NCBI RefSeq assembly: GCF_032393985.1
Contig: NZ_CP135918.1
Span: forward strand, 2,356,001-2,420,000
DNA length: 64,000 nucleotides
Direction: 5' to 3'
DNA from: Fischerella sp. JS2
GTDB taxonomy: Bacteria > Cyanobacteriota > Cyanobacteriia > Cyanobacteriales > Nostocaceae
The stretch's first letter is position 1. Each line of letters starts with the position of its first letter. Made by a program: the position numbers and the translations under genes. Of this stretch, positions 54,393 to 63,749 are shown in pieces. The notes beneath the pieces are model-generated. The model was given only the letters and a program-made list of their open reading frames with translations, did not search any database and was not told the origin of the DNA.

Positions 54393-55169
54393 TTACATTC
54401 CCATAATTTCATATCCTGCATCAACATACAGGACTTGTCCTGTAATTCCACTTGCCAAGTCGCTACACAAGAACGCTGCTGCATTACCTACCTCGATCTG
54501 TGTGACGGTGCGTCCCAAGGGAGCTACTTGCTCGACATGATGAATCATATCTAAAATACCGCCAACGGCACTAGAAGCTAAAGTACGGATTGGCCCGGCG
54601 GAGATGGCATTGACGCGGATATTGGCAGAACCGAGTTCTGCTGCTAAATAACGCACACTAGCTTCTAATCCTGCCTTGGCAACTCCCATCACATTATAGT
54701 TAGGAACTGCTCTTACGGCTCCTAAATAAGAGAGAGTAACTATGCTTCCACCTGCGATCATCAAAGGTTTAGCTGCACCAGCTAGTTGCACCAAAGAATA
54801 GGTGCTGACATCTAAAGCTGTACGAAATCCTTCACGAGAGGTTTGGCTAAAGTCTCCACTCAAATCATCTTTATTGGCAAAGGCAATGGAATGGATGAGA
54901 AGGTCCAACTTGCCCCATTTATCGCGGATCGTCTCAAAAGTAGATTGAATCTGTTCGTCATCTTGGACATTGCAAGGGAGAAACAGACTTGGGTTGAGAG
55001 GTTCGACAAGTTCAGCAACCTTTTTCTCCATTTTGCCACGCTCATCTGGTAGGTAGGTGATCCCCAAGTTAGCTCCGGCTTTGTGCAGTTGTTGGGCAAT
55101 ACCCCAGGCTATAGAGCGGTTGTTGACAATGCCTGTAACAAGGGCATTTTTTCCAGTCAGATCCAGCAT
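54393..55169 (-). CDS. fabI: Enoyl-ACP reductase (NADH)
   Basis: The 258-residue SDR-family enzyme performs the last reduction of fatty acid elongation. It has NALVTGIVNNRSIAWGIA (cofactor loop), LLIHSIAFANKDD, and the FabI-type active site Y-x6-K in PNYNVMGVAKAGLEASVRY, then AISAGPIRTLAS and LYVDAGYEIMGM. Full length. It may be co-transcribed with hisB downstream. Confidence 0.96.
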   Translation of the reverse strand: MLDLTGKNALVTGIVNNRSIAWGIAQQLHKAGANLGITYLPDERGKMEKKVAELVEPLNPSLFLPCNVQDDEQIQSTFETIRDKWGKLDLLIHSIAFANKDDLSGDFSQTSREGFRTALDVSTYSLVQLAGAAKPLMIAGGSIVTLSYLGAVRAVPNYNVMGVAKAGLEASVRYLAAELGSANIRVNAISAGPIRTLASSAVGGILDMIHHVEQVAPLGRTVTQIEVGNAAAFLCSDLASGITGQVLYVDAGYEIMGM

Positions 55170-55762
55170 AGAAATTATTGATGTGATGTTTCATTAGGAG
55201 CATACATGAATCTGAGCTTGGTTTGTCTTCGTTTTATAAATTTGATTTTTGATTGTACTTCAGGGTAGATGTAACAGAAGAGACTCTATCTTGCACCAAC
55301 TAAAATTGGATACAAACTGCTTCTTTTAAAGATGAATGATCAAAAGGATTTTTAAACAGAGTAAAGGTTTTAGAAAAAGATATTTTTCTTTTGTAAGTAA
55401 CTAAATTTATTTGTGGTTTCCCTTGCGTCTCCATTACCCTAAGTTTTTACATCCGTATTTTCAACATCCATCGTGCCAAAATTGCTTTTTACCATCAATT
55501 TACCATTTTATGTTTTCATAAATTCTCTATGAATCTTACTTTTTTCTTAAAAAACTTATTGTCTACAATTTTGGAAGTACCTAACAAAAAGTACTAGATT
55601 CCTGCACTACAAATTTTGTATCATGTTAAACAAACATCAATTAGATAAAGGGTTAAGTATAGGAAAGTACAGAAAGGTTGACAATGTTTTATTGAATTTT
55701 CGAGTGTATTCTTAGGAAATCCATATTCGTTTTTCTGGCATTGGGTAGGGGAAGGGAGATAG
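55170..55762. other. fabI-ntcA divergent promoter region
   Basis: No gene. It contains the NtcA box at 55657-55670 and AT-rich sequence. The ntcA ribosome binding site GGGGAAGGGAG (55748-55758) is close to the start. Confidence 0.6.
55657..55670 (+). promoter_or_regulatory. NtcA binding site (GTA-N8-TAC) in the ntcA promoter
   Basis: GTATAGGAAAGTAC is a perfect GTA-N8-TAC. A possible -10 (TATTGA, 55690-55695) follows about 20 bp downstream, near the spacing of NtcA-activated promoters. ntcA autoregulation is known in Anabaena. Confidence 0.8.
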
Positions 55763-56434
55763 ATGATCGTGACACAAGATAAAGCCCTAGCAAATGTTTT
55801 TCGTCAGATGGCGACTGGAGCGTTTCCGCCAGTGGTGGAATCGTTCGAGCGCAACAAGACGATCTTTTTCCCCGGCGATCCTGCTGAAAGAGTTTATTTT
55901 CTCTTAAAAGGTGCAGTTAAACTCTCCAGGGTGTACGAAGCAGGAGAAGAGATAACTGTAGCGCTACTGCGAGAAAACAGTGTATTTGGGGTTTTGTCCC
56001 TACTAACGGGAAACAAGTCTGATCGTTTTTATCATGCAGTTGCTTTTACGCCTGTGGAATTGCTTTCAGCACCTATCGAACAGGTGGAACAAGCACTCAA
56101 GGAAAATCCAGAATTATCGATGTTAATGCTGCGGGGTTTATCTTCGCGCATTCTTCAGACAGAGATGATGATTGAAACTCTCGCTCACCGCGATATGGGT
56201 TCAAGATTAATAAGTTTCTTATTAATTCTTTGTCGAGATTTTGGTCTTCCTTGTGCAGATGGAATCACAATTGATCTCAAGCTATCTCATCAGGCGATCG
56301 CTGAAGCAATTGGTTCGACTCGTGTGACTGTCACTAGACTACTAGGCGATTTGCGCGAAAAGAAGATGATTTCCATACACAAGAAAAAAATTACTGTCCA
56401 CAAACCTGTGACACTAAGTCGGCAATTCACTTAA
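55763..56434 (+). CDS. ntcA: Global nitrogen regulator NtcA
   Basis: A 223-residue CRP-family activator with the cyclic-nucleotide-like beta-roll (residues 20-120), a long dimer helix (about 120-145) and the HTH (about 173-197: [20 protein letters not shown]). It binds 2-oxoglutarate and PipX and activates nitrogen assimilation and heterocyst genes. Motifs such as [20 protein letters not shown] and [10 protein letters not shown] are those of NtcA, and the HTH is essentially the canonical one. The ribosome binding site is good. DUF3084 and a YqgF-like gene follow. Confidence 0.97.
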   Translation: MIVTQDKALANVFRQMATGAFPPVVESFERNKTIFFPGDPAERVYFLLKGAVKLSRVYEAGEEITVALLRENSVFGVLSLLTGNKSDRFYHAVAFTPVELLSAPIEQVEQALKENPELSMLMLRGLSSRILQTEMMIETLAHRDMGSRLISFLLILCRDFGLPCADGITIDLKLSHQAIAEAIGSTRVTVTRLLGDLREKKMISIHKKKITVHKPVTLSRQFT

Positions 56435-56482
56435 TTGTACACAGAGAGCGGCATTCAGAAATATAGACACTCTTGTAGAAAT

Positions 56483-56530
56483 AGGTAATGGGTAATGAGT
56501 AATAGGTAATGGGTAATGGATAAATACTTG
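56483..56530. repeat. GGTAATGGGTAAT repeats
   Basis: Tandem 7-bp units of TAGGTAA and TGGGTAA lie between ntcA and the DUF3084 gene. Confidence 0.7.
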
Positions 56531-56655
56531 TTAATTCCTTTTCCCCTTTCTCTTTACCCCTTTACCCAGTAATTTATCAACCTGCAATTCGCCACAGAAA
56601 ATGCCTGAAAGTAGTAGGCTGTATCTGGAAGGATTTCTTCGGTAAATACAAACAG

Positions 56656-58149
56656 ATGGCCACCGGGTACATCCTCATTATTGCAATCTTAATTTTGGGA
56701 GGCGTTATTGCCACCGTCGGCGATCGCATTGGCACGCGGGTTGGCAAAAAACGGCTCTCACTTTTCAACCTTAGACCCAAAAATACAGCTGTATTAGTAA
56801 CAATCTTGACAGGGTTGGGCATTTCTGCATCAACCCTGGGCATTTTATTTTTAGCTGATGAAGGTTTGCGTAAAGGAGTTTTTGAGTTAGAAGATATTCA
56901 AAAAGACCTTAGGCGTAAACGCGTACAACTAGAAAATACGACCCAGCAACTTGATACAACCAAAACCGAACTAGAGCAAGCCAGGAAAGAACAAGCCAAA
57001 GCTCAGCAGGATCTGCAAGAAATTAACAAATCTTTACAAGCAGCCAACGCTAAGCAACAGCAAACGCAAGCCCAACTCAACCGTACAATTAATCAACAAG
57101 CAAAAACTCAAACCCAACTCCAAGGCACTCAAAAGCAATTGAGTCAAGTGGCAAATCAATATGAAAAAGCCATAGCCCAGCTACAAAACGTTTATCAAGA
57201 AAGGAACAGACAACTAGAGGAAATTAAACGACTAAAAGCAGAACGCCAAAAACTTTATGAGCAAGCGAAACAAGCCGTTGCTGAAGCGCAAGCTGCTATA
57301 GACAAACGCGATCGCGAACTAGCCAAGCGTCAGGAAGTGATTCAACAGCGTGACCAGACAATTGCCAAACTGGATGCGGTTATTCAAAAGCGTAATCTCG
57401 AAATTACAGCTAGGGAGAAAATTATTGCTCAACGAGAAACCCGCCTCAAAGAACTAGAAACACAACAGGATTTTCTCGAACAGGAAGTTGCACGTCTAGA
57501 GAAATATTATCGGTCTTATCGTGATCTTCGTTTAGGAAAACTGGCTATAGCCCGGGGTCAAGTTCTAGCGGCTGGGGTTGTGCGTATAGAAAAACCTGCT
57601 GCTGCGCGCCAAGCAGTAATCCAGCTATTAAAAGAAGCTAATAAAAATGCCAGTATGGAATTAAGTGAACCTGGCACTACCACCCCTCCAAATTTGCAGA
57701 TACTACGTGTCACTGAAGAACAAGTTGAACAGTTAAGTAATCAGATTAAAGATGGTCGAGATTACGTGGTGCGGATTTTCTCTGCGGGTAACTACGTCAG
57801 AGGAGAAAAACCAATCGAATTTTTTGCTGATGCATCACTAAATCAAATTGTGTTCTCTGGAGGCGAAGTACTAGCTACAACTACAGCTGATCCCAAAAAC
57901 ATGACATCCTACCAACTGCGACAGCGCCTAGAACTGTTGATTTCTGCTTCTCAATTTCGCGCACGGAATGCTGGAATTTTAGAAGATATTCAAATAGATG
58001 GTACTTTTCTGCGCTTTATTGCCCAGTTGCGACAATATGACCAAGCAATAGATATTAAAGCAGTTGCCGCACAAGACACATATACCGCCGGGCCGTTGAA
58101 AGTAAGATTGTTAGCAATTAAAAATGGACAAGTGATTTTTAGTACTTAA
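56656..58149 (+). CDS. DUF3084 membrane-anchored coiled-coil protein
   Basis: A 497-residue protein with two N-terminal hydrophobic segments (YILIIAILILGGVIATVGD and AVLVTILTGLGISASTLGIL), a long coiled coil (about 85-290, rich in Gln/Lys/Glu), and a C-terminal globular part (RVTEEQVEQLSNQIKDGRDY, then GGEVLATTTADPKNM). This is the cyanobacterial DUF3084 type; its function is unknown. It sits after ntcA on the same strand and before the YqgF-like gene, an order I recall from other Nostocales. Confidence 0.88.
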   Translation: MATGYILIIAILILGGVIATVGDRIGTRVGKKRLSLFNLRPKNTAVLVTILTGLGISASTLGILFLADEGLRKGVFELEDIQKDLRRKRVQLENTTQQLDTTKTELEQARKEQAKAQQDLQEINKSLQAANAKQQQTQAQLNRTINQQAKTQTQLQGTQKQLSQVANQYEKAIAQLQNVYQERNRQLEEIKRLKAERQKLYEQAKQAVAEAQAAIDKRDRELAKRQEVIQQRDQTIAKLDAVIQKRNLEITAREKIIAQRETRLKELETQQDFLEQEVARLEKYYRSYRDLRLGKLAIARGQVLAAGVVRIEKPAAARQAVIQLLKEANKNASMELSEPGTTTPPNLQILRVTEEQVEQLSNQIKDGRDYVVRIFSAGNYVRGEKPIEFFADASLNQIVFSGGEVLATTTADPKNMTSYQLRQRLELLISASQFRARNAGILEDIQIDGTFLRFIAQLRQYDQAIDIKAVAAQDTYTAGPLKVRLLAIKNGQVIFST

Positions 58150-58160
58150 TTTTTTAGTAG

Positions 58161-58318
58161 GTAGAGACGCGATTAATCGCGTCTGTACATTACGATTAAT
58201 CGCGTCTGTACATTACGATTAATCGCGTCTGTACATTAGTAGTTAGTAGCCAATAAATAATAACCAATAACCAATAACCATTAACCAATCATCACTAACC
58301 ACTAACCAATAACCATTA
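58161..58318. repeat. Three 23-bp tandem repeats plus heptamer run
   Basis: Three copies of a 23-bp unit (58169-58191, 58192-58214, 58215-58237; core CGATTAATCGCGTCTGTACA) follow a GTAGAGACGCGA half-palindrome. From 58240 to 58318 come CCAATAA/CCACTAA-type 7-bp units. ATTAAT within CGATTAATCG is itself palindromic. Confidence 0.85.
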
Positions 58319-58336
58319 TCTAAAATCGTATTTAAT

Positions 58337-58780
58337 ATGAATTTAAATGAATTTACACCAACTCAACCAGTGATCTTAGGATTCGACCCGGGTAAAGATA
58401 AATGTGGCTTAGCAGTGATGGGACTGGATCGAAAGCTACACTATCATCGGGTTGTACCTTCGACTGAAGCGATCGCTACCATTGAAACACTGCGACAAAA
58501 ATTTCCCATCTCTCTAATGGTTATGGGCGATCAAACCACAGCTAAAGGCTGGAAACAGCAACTACAGCAACAATTGTCAGATCCGTTAAATATTATGTTG
58601 GTCGATGAACGCTACACCAGTTTAGAAGCACGTGATCGCTATTGGCAAATGTTCCCACCCCAGGGAATCACTAAACTGTTACCACAAGGAATGAGAACAC
58701 CTCCAAGACCAATAGATGACATTGTTGCTATTCTCCTCATCGAAAGATATCTTAGTCGCCTGACAGAGTCAGTAAAATAA
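58337..58780 (+). CDS. RuvC-fold YqgF-like resolvase/nuclease
   Basis: A 147-residue protein with an RNase H/RuvC-like fold: first Asp in ILGFDPGKDKCGLAVMG, Glu in LVDERYTSLEARDRYW and final Asp in RPIDDIVAILLIERYL. Related YqgF/RuvX proteins process pre-16S rRNA; this cyanobacterial form is distinct, so its substrate is uncertain. It follows DUF3084 on the same strand. Confidence 0.85.
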   Translation: MNLNEFTPTQPVILGFDPGKDKCGLAVMGLDRKLHYHRVVPSTEAIATIETLRQKFPISLMVMGDQTTAKGWKQQLQQQLSDPLNIMLVDERYTSLEARDRYWQMFPPQGITKLLPQGMRTPPRPIDDIVAILLIERYLSRLTESVK

Positions 58781-58835
58781 ATGATGAATTATGAATAATA
58801 AAATTTTATATTTCATAACTCATCATTCATAATTT

Positions 58836-59114
58836 TTACAGTTCTGCCCGAATAGTAAAAGCATAGTCTCCTCCTGGTTCTAGTTGATAATCTTTTTGCT
58901 CTAAAAAACGACCAAGAGGCTCTTTAATTAAAGCACGACCTTGTGATGGTTTGACAGACAATTCTCCTCGGGGAAAATGCCATTGAAACTGCCACTCAAA
59001 ATCTCCCGCTCTGACTTCTCCTTCCAGTAAGCCCTGTTGCCAAGATTGACGGGTAATCCTAACATGGGCAGTTGTTTGTGGTAAACGCTTAGCACTCACG
59101 TTGCTTGATGTCAA
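58836..59114 (-). CDS. DUF3146 family protein
   Basis: A 92-residue soluble protein with TTAHVRITRQSWQQGLLEGE, FEWQFQWHFPRGELSVKPSQ, GRALIKEPLGRFLEQKDYQL and a C-terminal GGDYAFTIRAEL. I recognise this as the cyanobacterial DUF3146 family, with no known function. It is convergent with the YqgF-like gene, as I recall for this locus. Confidence 0.82.
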   Translation of the reverse strand: MTSSNVSAKRLPQTTAHVRITRQSWQQGLLEGEVRAGDFEWQFQWHFPRGELSVKPSQGRALIKEPLGRFLEQKDYQLEPGGDYAFTIRAEL

Positions 59115-59337
59115 GTAACAATAACAGATGATCAGTTATAGCTTTACATTTATACAAAATACATCAAATATACCTATGGAAGTAAATCAAATACTTTAGT
59201 GTCTTAGCTTCATGACTTTCGCAGTTGAGTCAAGGTTAACAGAGAAGGGGAAGAGAATTGCAGCAGCCACCAAAAAATTTTCCTTTACCTCTTGACAATC
59301 ATCTCTTCATTTGACATATTTGTATATATGCAAGTTT

Positions 59338-59409
59338 GCGGGTATAGCTCAGTGGTAGAGCGTCACCTTGCCAAGGTGAATGTCGCGCGTTCGAATCGCG
59401 TTACCCGCT
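59338..59409 (+). tRNA. tRNA-Gly (anticodon GCC)
   Basis: A cloverleaf fits exactly: acceptor GCGGGTA/TACCCGC, D arm GCTCAGTGGTAGAGC, anticodon arm TCACC-TTGCCAA-GGTGA with anticodon GCC at 59370-59372, and T arm GCGCG-TTCGAAT-CGCGT. No CCA is encoded. 72 nt. Confidence 0.97.
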
Positions 59410-59721
59410 TCAAGAAAGAGTACCATAATCAAACTCTAGGAATAAACGATAGAGTTGAGCTACTGGTGAGTTGTGGGATTGTCGTTGTTGTAGAAGGCAA
59501 TACCTACCTGTGGGAAATTATATAGCTGAAGAAATTAGCTATAGCAGCTTAGCATCAACTGGATATTAAAGTATATCTAACGCGCCGGGATTACTTCAGT
59601 GTTAGATAGGCGATCGCAACTGCATTTTGTAAAGCTGCGCTTGATTGGGTTGCAGCAAAAGATACAGGAAAGATGGTTGCATGCCATAGTCAAAGCAGTA
59701 CCATTGGAACTTGCAGTTCCT

Positions 59722-60023
59722 TATACTAATTCAAAAAATATTTAAGGGCAGATCCCCACCCCACCCCACCCGCCTAACATTACCTTAAGCGAGATCCTAC
59801 CTTAGACACACAAGTCTGAAATAGCTTATGAATCCTGGGTTTACCCCACTCTAACCCTCCCCTTTACAAGAGGAGACTGGATTTGTTGTTTCCCCACGAT
59901 ATTTTGGGGAATTAAGAGGGGTAAATCCAACTTCTATGTATATGGTAGCCCCAAGATTGAGGAGGATTGGGGAGGGATTTTATCATTATTTATGTGTTGC
60001 ATTCTTTTTTCAAATTGGTATTA
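59722..60023. mobile_element. MITE-like repeat copy 2
   Basis: The left end TTATACTAATTCAAAAAA and the right end TTTTTTCAAATTGGTATTA are inverted. The right end matches copy 1 at 53496. The interior (59862-59935) carries the inverted version of the block that follows copy 1, sharing GGATTTGTTGTTTCCCC. No coding capacity. Confidence 0.6.
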
Positions 60024-60588
60024 GGTGTAGATCCCAATAATCTACAAACAGCTTATTAAACTTGAGCTAAATATATATTGCTAATTTTTTAGCTTATTTC
60101 ATTCTTATTTTCTTCTTATTTTTTCATTATTTTTAATTAATAAGATTTTAATACTTTGAACAGTAAACATGCTTGATCTCGAGTTAGTAGTTTAAAACAA
60201 AGTTACCTACCCAATTTCCAACTATCAAACACGATCTCGGAAGCGATTGACCGAACTTGATATAAAATCTCTACTAATAACGAATGACTTTTGACAAATG
60301 ATCGTATTCATGAGTTAACTTTATGTGTCGGTCTGCTGAAAAATGTGGCAGATTATTATTGCTTTCTTAGAGCATGAAAATTGATTTAATAAGAAAGAAT
60401 GAAATTATGGCATAGAAAATTATCTATGAATGAATGTTGCTGAGCAATGGATGGTCTAACTTTTAATTTTTACTCTATATTCATTTCAGTACTTTTAGTG
60501 CAATTAAGCTATTAGTCTATAATTATGTCTATTAGAATCGCTCATTTATCTTAAATTAAGATAACAAGGCAAAATTAGAATTTTAATT

Positions 60589-60609
60589 ATGAGGGGCGAA
60601 ACCCCTCAT
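60589..60609 (+). terminator. Orphan terminator-like hairpin
   Basis: ATGAGGGG (60589-60596) pairs with CCCCTCAT (60602-60609) over CGAAA. Plus-strand continuation is TTATTAA. The nearest upstream gene is tRNA-Gly, 1.2 kb away. Confidence 0.55.
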
Positions 60610-61342
60610 TTATTAACTAACAGTATTATCAATATAAAGCTTTTGAGCTAGATAGAACAAAAGTCAGTCAAAGCCTTATTACATCTCTTTTTAAGTGCCT
60701 AGAATTCTATATTAATCAGGTAAAGGAGTCTGCTTGAGATTTAAGTATTAAAAGTATGTTTGTATCAAATAGAAACTGATAGTCAATTGATACAGTTTTA
60801 CCAATCTCTTGCTTATTAGTTTTTTCGTTAATCTAAATTATTTGTGCTGATTCTAGGCAACTCATTATTGATACAAACAAATATTTTATACGGATAATAA
60901 GTATCATTTAGCAAAAATTAAAATCTCAATTATTCACTTTGTTTTCACAAATATGGCATAATAATCTGTTGGAGCAACAAGGTCATAATATTTAGAAAGA
61001 GAGTACTCTCAAATTTATCTAACTTAGAAAATCTTTTTAGAATGCGAGTACATAGTGAGGAGTGCTAACCTCAGCAATTTTTTGTTTTGCAATATTTTTG
61101 AAGCATGTTGCAATGTTTTTGTATGAAAGTTGAATGAATCGCGATCGCATCCGTAAACTGTTTATGCCAGATTGATTTTGAAATAGTGCATGTCATCTAC
61201 CAAGACAATTTGAAGTGCTACTTAGACTTAGTTGCTGACATGATGCGACTACGATAGCTTATCCTATCCGTCTAAGCGTAGCTTGCCTTTTTCAAATCAA
61301 TATTTTTGTCCCATTTCTGCAAACAAGTGGTAGAAATTTAAC

Positions 61343-62527
61343 GTGGATAAGATAAAAATAGACAAATTTGCACAGTCAACACAGGAAATGGACAAACGTA
61401 TAGCTAGACTGTACGAAAATGTTGTCAAAAAGCCTGTGATGTCACATGAAATGCCGGAAGCTTTGACCGAACTCAGCTGGGCTTCACAATCAGTACATTT
61501 TGCTATTGAGGAACTTTACCATCAACATGAGCAGTTAGAAGAAACAAAAAAAACTTTACAAGCAGAGTGCAAACGTTATGAGGAATTATTTGAGGAAGCA
61601 CCAGACGGCTATTTAGTGACTGATGCCCAAGGTAAAATCCAACTAGCTAACCGTAAGGCTACCAAATTGCTTAATTTAAAAAAAGAATCTTTGGTGGGTA
61701 AACCAATTATTAATTTCGTTGCCTTAAAACAGAAACATGAGTTTCGCAATTTCCTCACCCAAGTAAGTCAAAACGGTAGAAGCCAGGAGTTAATCATAGC
61801 CTTGCAACAACATGGCAATGAACTCTTTAATGCAGCATTAACAGTGGCGATTTCCTATAACAATCAGGGTAAAGCTCAAACCCTGCGCTGGCTGCTACGC
61901 AGCATTAATGAAAGCAAACGAGCAGAATTAGTAAAGATTACAAAAGACCGTGATTTTGATGGCGATCGCCCCATACATAAGTATTCCAAAGGAGATACCA
62001 TTCCTCTCAACACACAAATAATTTGGTATGTTCGTCAAGGCCTAGTAAAACTGACTACCCTTGGTGAAACCAGTGAAGAAGTACTAGTAGGATTGGCAGT
62101 CCCAGGAATGGTTTTCGGCTCTTATTTAACTTCCCTGCATACTTACCAAGCCACAGCTATATCGGATGTGAGGTTAGTAGCAATTGATGTGTCAGAAATA
62201 CTAGCTTCCCCAGCCTTAAGTCATGCCTTTTTACCAAAAATAAATCAACGGCTACAGCAAACAGAATCTTTTTTAGTAATTTCTGGGTTGCGACGAGTAC
62301 AAGACCGCTTATATGGTCTTTTACAGCTTCTCAAACGCGAAATTGGTGAAAAGGTAGCCCAAGGAACCCGCCTCTCAGTTCGCTTAACTCATGAAGATTT
62401 AGCCAACGCCTGTTGTACTACCCGAGTCACGGTTACACGATTGTTATCTCAGTTAAAAAAACAAGGAAAAATTTGTTTTGACCACAAAAAACACATAATC
62501 GTCAAAGATCTACCTCATATAGGTTAG
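61343..62527 (+). CDS. PAS-CRP fusion transcriptional regulator
   Basis: A 394-residue protein: a helical N-terminal region (1-82), a PAS domain (about 83-190: LFEEAPDGYLVTDAQGKIQL), a CRP-like beta-roll (about 205-300, GLVKLTTLGETSEEVLVGLA and PGMVFGS) and a CRP-type HTH (about 348-373, [20 protein letters not shown]). The recognition helix RVTVTRL is identical to that of NtcA. The key cAMP phosphate-binding Arg/Ser pattern of CRP is not evident. PAS may sense redox, light or a small ligand. The start is GTG at 61343; an ATG at 61391 is an alternative. Confidence 0.88.
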   Translation: MDKIKIDKFAQSTQEMDKRIARLYENVVKKPVMSHEMPEALTELSWASQSVHFAIEELYHQHEQLEETKKTLQAECKRYEELFEEAPDGYLVTDAQGKIQLANRKATKLLNLKKESLVGKPIINFVALKQKHEFRNFLTQVSQNGRSQELIIALQQHGNELFNAALTVAISYNNQGKAQTLRWLLRSINESKRAELVKITKDRDFDGDRPIHKYSKGDTIPLNTQIIWYVRQGLVKLTTLGETSEEVLVGLAVPGMVFGSYLTSLHTYQATAISDVRLVAIDVSEILASPALSHAFLPKINQRLQQTESFLVISGLRRVQDRLYGLLQLLKREIGEKVAQGTRLSVRLTHEDLANACCTTRVTVTRLLSQLKKQGKICFDHKKHIIVKDLPHIG

Positions 62528-62550
62528 TTAATCTATGAAGATTGAATGAC

Positions 62551-62585
62551 AATGAGGCAAAAAAATGAGGCGTTTTTGCCTCATT
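62551..62585 (+). terminator. Terminator of the PAS-CRP gene
   Basis: AATGAGGCAAAAA (62551-62563) pairs perfectly with TTTTTGCCTCATT (62573-62585), 24 bp after the stop. Confidence 0.8.
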
Positions 62586-62824
62586 GTTGTTTGGTAAACA
62601 CAGATAAAAGTTTAGCTAATTATTAATAGTCCTCTTGCAAAAGTTGAATTAACCCTCTTAATCCCCCCGTTCATGGATGGAAGATTTTGTTCCCTAAGCG
62701 ATTTTACCCAGGGTTAGGGTGGGGTAAAAATATTTTTGCTAAAGGTTTAATATTTATCACTTAATATTTTTAATTTTATTTACTCCAAATAATTCCAATT
62801 TAATGGAAGTAGTTTAAAGACAAT

Positions 62825-63085
62825 TTATTGATTATCTAACAGTGCTTGACTACCAATTTTTAGTTCCTTTTTGCTAAGTTTTAACTTTTTCCACAGCATC
62901 TTAATTTGGCTGTAGGCTTCCTCAGGAGAAAGTTTTCCGCTTGTTTCTAAATTTGCAATGTAACTAACTTTTTGAGCAAATTCCTGTAAATTGGCATTAA
63001 ATAATAGATTTTCTGGTTTAACTTGACCACGATAAGAACTATGGGGATAAAGAAACTTGTTTAAATCTTTTTGATTATGTTGCAC
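62825..63085 (-). CDS. Small conserved cyanobacterial protein (paralogue of 34671-34937)
   Basis: An 86-residue protein with FLYPHSSYRGQVKPENLLFN, ANLQEFAQKVSYIANLETSG, KLSPEEAYSQIKMLWKKLKL and a short polar tail. It is very similar to the 34671 gene, so the family is duplicated within 28 kb. Conserved Tyr/Pro/Lys and the EEAY segment mark the core. No catalytic motif is seen. It lies convergent to the PAS-CRP gene. Confidence 0.85.
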   Translation of the reverse strand: MQHNQKDLNKFLYPHSSYRGQVKPENLLFNANLQEFAQKVSYIANLETSGKLSPEEAYSQIKMLWKKLKLSKKELKIGSQALLDNQ

Positions 63086-63749
63086 TATGATTTACTCCTA
63101 TTATAAAAGTAAACTAAATATAAATTACCACTTTATAATGGATTAATTTTTGAATATTAAACTTTTTAGCAATTAAATTATAACAACTAAGTTTAGTATC
63201 TGTTAGCAAATACTTATATGCTTATTAAATAAGCATCATATTGATTATTAATACTTATTAGCTTCTACTTGAAGAAGGAGTTAATTAATAATTATTTTTG
63301 TAGCACTAAACACATATTTTTCAATTTAAAGCTTATCTTGAACTATCCAAACCATCAAATTTTGTGTAATGCAACCCAAAAAGGGTAATTGCGACTTATG
63401 TGATTACCTGCTTGGGGTTCAACCCCAGCCTGATAGCGAAAGTTTTCTAAACAAGACTGCTAAGGAAGTTCACTCTATTTTATAAAGTTAAGCTACTAGC
63501 CCAGAACTTGAGTTCTGAGTAGGATTTAAGGCTTACTAACATTGATGTAAGTTTGAGATCATAGGGTTTACCGAACCAATAACACTCCAGTTTTCCACAC
63601 ATTTGTTAATAGTTCTTCAAGTTCGGCAATCATCATTTTGAAAGTGACAAAAACCGAATTTACTTCGTTGTTATCCTTCATTAAGATAAGAATCAAAGGA
63701 TAAATACCTGAATTAAGTAGTAAAAAATATCGTAAAGAGAGGAATAATT
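63086..63749. other. Intergenic region upstream of hsp20
   Basis: No gene seen. It contains the fold-back TTGGGGTTCAACCCCA (63411-63426) and a compact two-step hairpin at 63493-63522. The hsp20 ribosome binding site (GAGAGGAA, 63737-63744) is at the right end. No complete CIRCE element was found. Confidence 0.45.
63493..63522 (+). repeat. Two-step stem-loop
   Basis: CTACT (63493-63497) pairs with AGTAG (63518-63522) and CAGAACT (63502-63508) with AGTTCTG (63511-63517), leaving a 4-nt one-sided bulge. It could be a structured leader element or cruciform; nothing more can be said. Confidence 0.4.

Larger units (their letters stand above)
59410..61342. other. 1.9 kb gene-poor region
   Basis: No protein gene supported. 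It contains MITE-like copy 2 (59722-60023), a strong terminator-like hairpin with no upstream gene (60589-60609), a half CIRCE-like GAGTGCTAA (61060-61068) and AT-rich sequence. Its right part must hold the promoter of the PAS-CRP gene. Confidence 0.5.

Noticed and set aside
58161-58240. CRISPR-like array
   Set aside because: The 23-bp units are directly contiguous with no spacers, and no cas genes are nearby.
59292-59525. 77-codon reading frame across tRNA-Gly
   Set aside because: It runs straight through the tRNA gene and has no protein family signal.
61053-61075. GAGTGCTAA as a CIRCE element
   Set aside because: Only one half-site is present. The opposite TTAGCACTC with a 9-bp spacer is missing, and no chaperonin gene follows.
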